Shown: one piece after another, positions 57,538 to 64,000 of the stretch
Layout of the letters: each line of letters starts with the position of its first letter
How positions within the stretch are numbered: position 1 is the stretch's first letter
Assembly: GCA_016745215.1 (NCBI GenBank)
Contig: CP050890.1
Location: 1,736,001-1,800,000 of the forward strand
DNA length: 64,000 nucleotides
Direction of reading: 5' to 3'
Origin: Thiohalocapsa sp. PB-PSB1
GTDB taxonomy: Bacteria > Pseudomonadota > Gammaproteobacteria > Chromatiales > Chromatiaceae
Position numbers and translations under genes: made by a program
The notes under the pieces: generated by a model
Told to the model about the DNA's origin: nothing
What the model saw: only the letters and a program-made list of their open reading frames with translations
The model's database searches: none

Positions 57538-60500
57538 ATGCACGCACCCGATGCAGGGCAGGTCGTCGAGGTCCGCCAGCGGCCCTGGGTGGTGGTGGAT
57601 GTCTCGCGCTCGCCGTTTGCGCCGGATGTGGTGCGCAAGGCCGGCGCTGATGCGGCCCTTGTCACCTTGTCGTCGATCGAGGACGATGGGCTCGGCGAAG
57701 AACTCCAGGTGCTGTGGGGCATCGAGCCGTCGCGGACCATCCACGAGCGCTCGGGGCTGCCGGACGTGGTCGGGTTCGACGCGCCGGAGATGCTGGACTG
57801 CTTCATCGACGCGGTCCGCTGGGGCGCCGTCTCTTCTGCTGATGTGCGTGCGTTGCAGGCACCGTTCCGTAGCGGCATCCAGATCGAGGACTACCAGCTC
57901 GACCCCGTCGCACGAGCGCTCACCATGCCGCGGGTCAATCTGCTGGTGGCCGACGACGTCGGCCTCGGCAAGACCATCGAGACCGGCCTCGTCGTGCAGG
58001 AGCTGCTGCTGCGCCATCGTGCGCGGACTGTGCTCGTCGTCTGCCCGTCGGCGCTGCAAGTGCAGTGGCAGGAGCAGATGCGCGACAAGTTCGGCCTGCG
58101 CTTCGAGATCATCGACAGCGACAAGCAGAAGGCACTCCGCCGCCGCCGCGGGCTGCATGTGAATCCCTGGGCGCACTTCCCGCGGCTCATTACCTCCATC
58201 GATTTCCTGAAGCGCGAGCGACCGCTGGCGTTGTTCAAACACCTGCTGCCCGCCGACGGCCAGCCGGGCTGGCCGCGCAAGTTCGACATTCTGATCGTCG
58301 ACGAGGCGCACAACGTCGCCCCGGCCGGTCGCGGCCAGTACGCCACCGACTCCCAGCGCACCGCCGCCATCCGCACCATTGCGCCGCACTTCGAGCACAA
58401 GCTGTTCCTGTCCGCCACGCCGCACAACGGCTACCGGGAGAGCTTCACCGCGCTCTTGGACCTGCTCGACCCGCAGCGCTTCAGCCGCGGGGTCGATCCG
58501 GACCCGAAACAGCTCCAGCGCATCATGGTGCGCCGCCTCAAGCGCGACCTGCCGCGGCGCTGGGACGGCAGCGCGCGCTTCCCGGAGCGCCGCATCGAGC
58601 CCATCGAGATTGCCTACCCGGACGCCGAGCGCGAGCTGCACCGGTTGTTGCAGGACTACGGCGCACGGCGGCTTGCTGCCGAACTCGGGCCGGCGGAAAA
58701 GCTCGGCACCGAATTCGTGCTGAAGCTGCTGAAAAAGCGCCTGTTCTCCTCCCCAGCCGCCTTTGCCGGCACCCTGGAGCAACACCGCGAGACCCTGCGC
58801 CGCCGCAGGCGGGACAACAAGCCCAGCCGTCGAAGCACCCCCAGCGTTGGCGTGCTGCGCGCCCGCATCGATGGCCTCGGCGAGGACTTCGCCGACGATG
58901 CCGTGCTGGAGGAGCAGGAGCTGGACCTCACCGACACCGCCAGCGAACTGTTCGAGGGCGTCGCCGCCGACGACCTCGCCCTGCTGGACCGCCTCATCGA
59001 CGGCGCCGCGGCCCTGTCGCAGCGCGCCGACGCCAAGGCAGCCGGGCTCATCGACTGGCTGGAGACGCACCTGCGCCCCGGCGGTCGGTGGAGCGACGAG
59101 CGGATCATCATCTTCACCGAGTACCGAGCCACCCAGGTCTGGCTGCACACCCTGCTGGCGGCGCAGGGCCTAACCGGCGGTGACCGCCTGATGCTCCTCT
59201 ACGGCGGTCAGGACCAAGACCAGCGCGAGCGCATCAAGGCCGCCTTCCAGGCCGCGCCGGAGGCCTCCGACGTGCGCATCCTGCTCGCCACCGACGCCGC
59301 CTCCGAAGGCATGGACCTGCAGAACCACTGCGCCAATCTGATCCACTACGAGATCCCCTGGAACCCGAACCGCATGGAGCAGCGCAACGGCCGCATCGAC
59401 CGCCACGGCCAGCGCGCGGACCGGGTGAACATCTACCACTTCGTCGGCGGCAACATCGCCGCCGCCGATCCCGAGCAGGCCGCGAGCGACCCCGGCACCT
59501 TGGAAGCCGACCACGAATTCCTGATGCGCGCCGTGCTCAAGGTCGAGCAGATCCGCGAGGACCTCGGCAAGGTCGGCCCGGTCATCGCCGACCAGGTGGA
59601 AGAGGCCATGCTCGGCCGCCGCCGCAGCCTCGACACCCGCCACGCCGAGGACCAGGCCCGCAACCTGCGCCGACGCCTGAGTTTCGAGCGCGACCTGCGC
59701 GAGCAGCTCGGCAAGCTGCACGACAAGCTCCTCGCCTCCCGCCGCGAGCTGCACCTGGCGCCGGAGAACATCCAGCGCGCCGTCCAGCTCGGCCTGCAAC
59801 TCGCCGGCCAGCCCGCGCTCATCGAGGCCGATCTCCCCGGGCTATGGCCGGACCCGAGCGGCCAACGCAGCCGCTGCCCGGTGTTCCGCCTGCCGCAGCT
59901 CACCGGCAGCTGGGCCAACTGCACCGAGGGCCTCGAGCACCCGCACACCCGCGCCATCCGGCCCATCGTCTTCGACCACGCCCTGGCGCAGGGCCGCGAC
60001 GACGTCGTGCTCGCCCACCTCAACCATCGCCTGGTGCAGATGTGCCTGCACCTGCTGCGCGCCGAGCTCTGGGCCAGCGACACCCGCAAGCGCCTGCACC
60101 GGGTCACGGCCCGGCTGCTGCCCGACAGCGCGCTGGACACCCCGGCGGTCATCGCCCACGGCCGCATCCTCGTGCTCGGCGGCGGTGCCGATGGCGTCGG
60201 CGGGCAACGTCTACACGAGGAGATCATCAGCGCCGGCGGCACCCTCAGCGAGGGCCGCTTCCGCCGCATCGGCACCGTCTCCGAGGTCGACCGCCTGCTC
60301 GACGCCGCCCTGCCGCAGGCCGCCGGCGCCGAGGTGCAGCAACGCTTCCAGGCCCTCTGGCCCGGCATCGCCGATAGCCTGATGGCAGCCCTCGAGCGCC
60401 GCGCCGCCGACCGCACCAAGAACCTCCAGTCCTTCCTCGGCGAACGCATGCAACGCGAGATCGCCGAGATCGACGCCGTGCTTGGCCAGCTCCAGCAACA

Positions 60501-60729
60501 GATCGAGGCCGAACTCGCCCGCGCCGAAGAACCCCTCCAGCTCAGCCTCTGGACCGACCCCGAAATCGAGCAGCGCGAGCGCGACCTCGCCAACCTGCGC
60601 GCGCGGCTCGAAGCGATCCCGCAGGAGCGGGAGAAGGAGGCGGCAAACATCCGCCGACGCTATGCCGAGCCGGTGCCGCGGTTGTTTCCGGTGGCGGTGA
60701 GTTTTTTGGTGCCGCAGCGATTGCGGTGA
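57538..60729 (+). CDS. drmD: DISARM-type SNF2 helicase, DrmD-like
   Basis: 1063 residues; ATG 57538 after GGAGCTTTAGGG. The N-terminal 110 residues carry VRQRPWVVVDVSRSP and DVRALQAPFRSGIQIEDYQL. The motor has ADDVGLGKTIETGL near 139, IVDEAHNVAPAGRG near 254, SATPHNGYRESFTALLDLLD near 293, ATDAASEGMDLQNHCANLIH and EQRNGRIDRHGQR. A long helical C-terminus ends AEPVPRLFPVAVSFLVPQRL. This matches DrmD helicases that head class 1 DISARM loci, where DrmD works with DrmMI and DrmABC. The call rests on recognition of the sequence plus the methyltransferase downstream; drmA-C would be outside the window. Confidence 0.85.
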   Translation: MHAPDAGQVVEVRQRPWVVVDVSRSPFAPDVVRKAGADAALVTLSSIEDDGLGEELQVLWGIEPSRTIHERSGLPDVVGFDAPEMLDCFIDAVRWGAVSSADVRALQAPFRSGIQIEDYQLDPVARALTMPRVNLLVADDVGLGKTIETGLVVQELLLRHRARTVLVVCPSALQVQWQEQMRDKFGLRFEIIDSDKQKALRRRRGLHVNPWAHFPRLITSIDFLKRERPLALFKHLLPADGQPGWPRKFDILIVDEAHNVAPAGRGQYATDSQRTAAIRTIAPHFEHKLFLSATPHNGYRESFTALLDLLDPQRFSRGVDPDPKQLQRIMVRRLKRDLPRRWDGSARFPERRIEPIEIAYPDAERELHRLLQDYGARRLAAELGPAEKLGTEFVLKLLKKRLFSSPAAFAGTLEQHRETLRRRRRDNKPSRRSTPSVGVLRARIDGLGEDFADDAVLEEQELDLTDTASELFEGVAADDLALLDRLIDGAAALSQRADAKAAGLIDWLETHLRPGGRWSDERIIIFTEYRATQVWLHTLLAAQGLTGGDRLMLLYGGQDQDQRERIKAAFQAAPEASDVRILLATDAASEGMDLQNHCANLIHYEIPWNPNRMEQRNGRIDRHGQRADRVNIYHFVGGNIAAADPEQAASDPGTLEADHEFLMRAVLKVEQIREDLGKVGPVIADQVEEAMLGRRRSLDTRHAEDQARNLRRRLSFERDLREQLGKLHDKLLASRRELHLAPENIQRAVQLGLQLAGQPALIEADLPGLWPDPSGQRSRCPVFRLPQLTGSWANCTEGLEHPHTRAIRPIVFDHALAQGRDDVVLAHLNHRLVQMCLHLLRAELWASDTRKRLHRVTARLLPDSALDTPAVIAHGRILVLGGGADGVGGQRLHEEIISAGGTLSEGRFRRIGTVSEVDRLLDAALPQAAGAEVQQRFQALWPGIADSLMAALERRAADRTKNLQSFLGERMQREIAEIDAVLGQLQQQIEAELARAEEPLQLSLWTDPEIEQRERDLANLRARLEAIPQEREKEAANIRRRYAEPVPRLFPVAVSFLVPQRLR

Positions 60730-60751
60730 AGAATAGAGTCGAGCTCAAGAC

Positions 60752-61429
60752 ATGACCGACTTCAATTGTCCCTACGTTGATTATCCTGTGATCGAAGAGA
60801 TCGACTTCGACCGCACCTATGAGCTATTTCAGAGATTGGCATTATTTGATGACATTTTTCTGCTAATGCAGGCGCAAGACATTGCAGTATTGGACCCTTT
60901 TCTAACGCAACAAGAGTACGCTTTGTTGGAGGAGCTGTTAGACATTGAAAGGACGCCGACAGAGTCAGCAATGTTCGTTTCCGCACTCTCGCGAATGTGG
61001 ATCTTTTCGCTCTATGAAGTCTTGCGAACATGGCGGCAACGTATCCGAATTCTGCTTGATTCCAAGAGTAAGGGAACGCTGCAGCGCTTTATTGATCGAG
61101 CGGAAAAGGATTCGGGGAATACAGCTGCCTATATCCAAGCTGAGCAAGCTGGTCGTGTTCGCGAGGATGTGGAGTTTGCAAATTTGCTGGAAGAACACAA
61201 GGCGGCTCTTGAGCAAGTTTACCGCTGTACTGAGACGCTGCGGATATGTCTCGCTAAACAAGAGAAAAAGGGCGATAGGGAAATGAAGTCGATTCCGCGC
61301 CGGTCAGGCTACGGTAGGATCAATCCTCACTGCGGGGCGATAGATTTCGAGGTTTTGGAACGGGATGGTTCGATCGATTATGTCAATCGTCGGGTTCTGG
61401 CTGAGATGCTTCGTGCTGTACGGCTTTAG
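60752..61429 (+). CDS. Unrecognised 225-residue protein between drmD and drmMI
   Basis: ATG 60752 lies 22 bases after drmD. The sequence is mostly helical (TYELFQRLALFDDIFLLMQA, MFVSALSRMWIFSLYEVLRT, LLEEHKAALEQVYRCTETLR), then a basic strand region (MKSIPRRSGYGRINPHCGAI) and a helical end. There is no membrane segment and no catalytic motif I recognise. Its base composition is clearly lower in GC than both flanking genes, so it was probably acquired separately. I know of no standard DISARM gene at this place. It may be an accessory factor or an unrelated insertion. Confidence 0.8.
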   Translation: MTDFNCPYVDYPVIEEIDFDRTYELFQRLALFDDIFLLMQAQDIAVLDPFLTQQEYALLEELLDIERTPTESAMFVSALSRMWIFSLYEVLRTWRQRIRILLDSKSKGTLQRFIDRAEKDSGNTAAYIQAEQAGRVREDVEFANLLEEHKAALEQVYRCTETLRICLAKQEKKGDREMKSIPRRSGYGRINPHCGAIDFEVLERDGSIDYVNRRVLAEMLRAVRL

Positions 61430-61443
61430 CGGATTCGCTTAAG

Positions 61444-64000
61444 GTGTCTACCCCCCGCCACCACACCGAATGGCTCGGCCTGATCGATCAGTCCGGTCCG
61501 TTCCTGTCGCTGCCGGTGCTGCTGCGGGTGTTTCCGCAGGGGCTGGATATGGTGGACGGGGACCTGCGGCGTGGGCTGGCGCAGGCCTATGCGGAGTGGC
61601 AGGCGAGCGGGGAGGGCGGTGCGCCGGACCCGGTGCTGCATCAGGCGTGGATTCGGTTTGTGCTGGAGGAGGTGCTGGATCTGCCGGAGGCGGCGTTGCT
61701 GCGGGATCAATCGCTGCCTCCGGCGCTGCGGTTGAACCGCACCGAGGAGGGCGAGGTGCTGCGGCCGGACCTGGCGCTGGTGGCGCCGGCGGTTGGCGGG
61801 GTGGTGGAGGCGCCGGTGGAGGCGAATCCGACGCCGGATCTGTTCGGTGATGCTGCGCCTCAGGCGGGTGCAGAGGCGGCTGCTCAGGCGACTGCACAGA
61901 TGTCTGCCCTGCCGGATTCCAGCAGCGCGGCGGGACAAGCGCCGCCCGGCGACCTCGGCACCACAGCCGACCAGGCACCGCGACAGTCCGGTCGGACCCG
62001 TCTCCTGATCCAGACCTGGCCCGTCCACCAACGCCTGGACAGAACCGTGCCGGGCCGCTTCTGGAAGGCCTCGCCGGCCGCGCGCATGGCGGACCTGCTG
62101 CGCGCCGCCGACGTGCCGCTGGGGCTGGTCACCAACGGCGAGGATTGGCTGTTGATCTACGCCCCCCGGGACGTGGAGACGGCCAGCTACGCCACCTGGC
62201 ACGCCAGCCTCTGGCGCGAGGAGCCGCTGACCCTGCGCGCGCTGGTGAGCCTGCTCGGGGCGCGGCGCTTTTTCGGCGTGCCGCCCGAGGACGGCCTCGC
62301 CGCGCTCTTTGCCGAGAGCGCCGAGCACCAGCAGGACGTCACCGAGCAGCTCGGCGCCCAGGTGCTGGCCGCGGTGGAGATCCTGATCCAGTCCATCGAC
62401 CGCCTGGACAAGGAGCGCGGGCGCGCGCTGTTGGCCGGCTACAGCGTCACGCGGCTCTACGAGGCCGGGCTCACGGTGATGATGCGCCTGGTGTTCCTGC
62501 TGTTCGCCGAGGAGCGCTTTCTGCTGCCGGCGGACAACCCCATCTACGCCCAGCACTACGCCGTCTCCACCCTTGGCGGGCAGCTGCGCGAGGTCGCCGA
62601 TCAGCAGGGCGAAGAGCTCCTGGAGCGCCGCTACGACGCCTGGAACCGGCTGCTCGCGCTGTTCCGGCTCATCTACGCCGGCAGCGAGGCCCAGGATCTG
62701 CGCCTGCCGGCCTACGGCGGCCACCTGTTCGACCCGGACGCCTTCCCGTTCCTGGAGGGCCGCCCCGCCGGCAGCCGCTGGCTGGAGACCCCCTCTGTAT
62801 CAAGCAGTTCCCAGCCGCTCGCCATCCACAACCGCACCGTGCTGCACCTGCTGGAGGCGCTGCAAACCCTCGAGCTCGCCACGCCAGGCGGCGGCCCGGC
62901 CCAGGCCCGGCGGCTGTCGTTCCGCGCGCTCACCGAGGAGAACATCGGCAGCGTCTACGAGGGCCTGCTGGACCACACCGCCCGGCGCACCCCGGAGCCC
63001 GTGCTCGGCCTCACCGCCGCCGGTAACGGCACCGTCCACCTGGCTCTGGCCGAGCTGGAAACGCTGCGCGAACAGGGCATCGACCCCCTCGCCGCCGCGC
63101 TCAAGCAGCAGACCAAGCGCAGCCTTGCCGCGCTGCGCCGGGCCGTAACGCTGCCCGAGGAGGGCGCCCAGGCCAATGGCCAGCCCGACACCGCCAACGC
63201 CGCGGACGCCCGCGAGCACAGCCGGCTGCGCACCGCCTGCGACAACGACGACGCCCTGCAGGCCCGCGTTCTGCCCTTCGCCGCCCTGCTGCGCGCCGAC
63301 AGCCTGGGCTACCCCGTCGTCATCAGCGCCGGCAGCGTCTTCGTCAGCGCCGGGCAGGACCGCCGCAGCTCCGGCACCCACTACACCCCGCCGGAACTCA
63401 CCGAGCCCATGGTTCGCCACGCCCTCGACCCGCTGGTCTACGCCGGCCTGGCCGAGGGCGTCCCGCCGAGCCGCGAGACCCTGCGCCCGCCCGCCGAGAT
63501 CCTCGCGCTCAAGGTCTGCGACCTCGCCTGCGGCTCAGGCGCCTTCCTGGTGCAGGCCTGCCGCTACCTGGCCGACAAGCTGGTCGCCGCCTGGGAGCGG
63601 CTGGAGGCCGAGCACCCGGGCGAGGTCGTCATCGCCCCGGACGGCATGTTGGCCGGCGAGCGACCCCCCAGCTGCCCGATCCCGTCGGACCCCGAGGAGC
63701 GCCGCCTGGTGGCCCGCCGGCTGGTCGCTGACCGCTGCCTCTACGGCGTCGACGTCAACCCGCTGGCCGTCGAGATGGCCAAGCTCTCCCTCTGGCTCGC
63801 CACCCTGCAGCGCGACCGGCCCTTCACCTTCCTCGATCACGCCCTGGTGGCCGGCGACTCCCTGCTCGGCGTCGCCGGCCTCGATGAGCTTACGGCCTTC
63901 TACATCGACGGCAGCGGCCAGCAGCGCCTCCAGCCCCACGCCGACGCCCTGCTCGACGCCGCCGCCAAACGCGCCGAGCTGGCCGCCATCCCGGACAACA
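61444..64000 (+). CDS. drmMI: DISARM-type N6-adenine methyltransferase, DrmMI-like, 3' end outside window
   Basis: At least 852 residues, open to the window edge. GTG 61444 is the best start: it lies 15 bases after the preceding gene and gives TPRHHTEWLGLIDQSGPFLS, a clear N-terminus; the ribosome-binding site is weak. An Ala/Pro-rich linker lies at about 115-175, then a large helical region. NIGSVYEGLLDH and RRSSGTHYTPPELTEPMV precede SAM-binding DLACGSGAFLVQACRYLADK near 693, then LYGVDVNPLAVEMAKLSLWL. The NPPY motif must lie beyond the window. DrmMI methylates host DNA so DISARM spares it. Assigned from order and sequence type. Confidence 0.85.
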   Translation, partial: MSTPRHHTEWLGLIDQSGPFLSLPVLLRVFPQGLDMVDGDLRRGLAQAYAEWQASGEGGAPDPVLHQAWIRFVLEEVLDLPEAALLRDQSLPPALRLNRTEEGEVLRPDLALVAPAVGGVVEAPVEANPTPDLFGDAAPQAGAEAAAQATAQMSALPDSSSAAGQAPPGDLGTTADQAPRQSGRTRLLIQTWPVHQRLDRTVPGRFWKASPAARMADLLRAADVPLGLVTNGEDWLLIYAPRDVETASYATWHASLWREEPLTLRALVSLLGARRFFGVPPEDGLAALFAESAEHQQDVTEQLGAQVLAAVEILIQSIDRLDKERGRALLAGYSVTRLYEAGLTVMMRLVFLLFAEERFLLPADNPIYAQHYAVSTLGGQLREVADQQGEELLERRYDAWNRLLALFRLIYAGSEAQDLRLPAYGGHLFDPDAFPFLEGRPAGSRWLETPSVSSSSQPLAIHNRTVLHLLEALQTLELATPGGGPAQARRLSFRALTEENIGSVYEGLLDHTARRTPEPVLGLTAAGNGTVHLALAELETLREQGIDPLAAALKQQTKRSLAALRRAVTLPEEGAQANGQPDTANAADAREHSRLRTACDNDDALQARVLPFAALLRADSLGYPVVISAGSVFVSAGQDRRSSGTHYTPPELTEPMVRHALDPLVYAGLAEGVPPSRETLRPPAEILALKVCDLACGSGAFLVQACRYLADKLVAAWERLEAEHPGEVVIAPDGMLAGERPPSCPIPSDPEERRLVARRLVADRCLYGVDVNPLAVEMAKLSLWLATLQRDRPFTFLDHALVAGDSLLGVAGLDELTAFYIDGSGQQRLQPHADALLDAAAKRAELAAIPDN

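Noticed and set aside
57532..59148. 538-residue minus-strand frame
   Set aside because: Antisense shadow of the DrmD-like gene, produced by high GC; no family features.
61426..62724. 432-residue minus-strand frame
   Set aside because: Antisense to the DrmMI-like gene, with low-complexity Arg/Pro/Gln content.

Overview
This window looks like a chromosomal segment of a high-GC gammaproteobacterium. The lptD-surA-pdxA block with a divergent amgK-like kinase is a gammaproteobacterial gene order. Iterated GATTCC/CGATAC tracts tied to decayed four-helix-bundle genes remind me of Chromatiales (purple sulfur bacteria). That genus-level impression is inference.

Layout. 1-9906 (all minus strand) is a cell-envelope cluster: two DUF1254/DUF1214 proteins, an exported HAD phosphatase-like protein, an exported sulfatase, a MetA-like outer-membrane protein, and a FixLJ-like histidine kinase/response regulator pair. 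10109-10993 is a tandem array of a 186-bp REP-type unit. 11203-16310 holds nrdB, a ferredoxin on the opposite strand, nrdA, and a pair of NrdR-like boxes. 16521-22451 holds a membrane coiled-coil protein, a CBS-domain protein, an RND transporter, a 55-residue membrane protein and a Gfo/Idh/MocA dehydrogenase. 23270-31201 holds pdxA-surA-lptD, the amgK-like kinase and a choice-of-anchor-D surface protein. 31834-35341 is an HPr-rel-A type cassette (exported protein, PqqD-like, HprK-like kinase, nucleotidyltransferase). 35652-40199 holds purD, manC and ychF, followed by an elongator tRNA-Met(CAT).

A genomic island of about 15.8 kb is inserted in the 3' end of that tRNA gene. Its left attachment repeat lies inside the tRNA (40291-40338). 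Partial tRNA 3' copies mark the right end (56057-56134), and a tyrosine integrase lies just inside that end. Its main cargo is a leftward operon: a ribbon-helix-helix (RHH) regulator, a PLD-nuclease/SNF2 helicase, a type-ISP-like adenine methyltransferase with target-recognition domain, a DUF3800 protein, an unrecognised 226-residue protein, an Hsp70-like ATPase, and a truncated UvrD-like helicase. I read it as a multi-gene restriction-like anti-phage system that I cannot match to a named one. The integrase-proximal part is decayed (broken HTH gene, truncated ParE-like toxin, helicase fragment, a MITE-like insertion).

Right of the island, a second defence operon starts: an RHH regulator, a DrmD-like SNF2 helicase, an unexpected AT-richer 225-residue gene, and a DrmMI-like methyltransferase that runs off the window. 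This looks like the front half of a class 1 DISARM locus. The two defence operons share the order RHH - SNF2 helicase - N6-methyltransferase but point in opposite directions and sit on either side of the attachment site.
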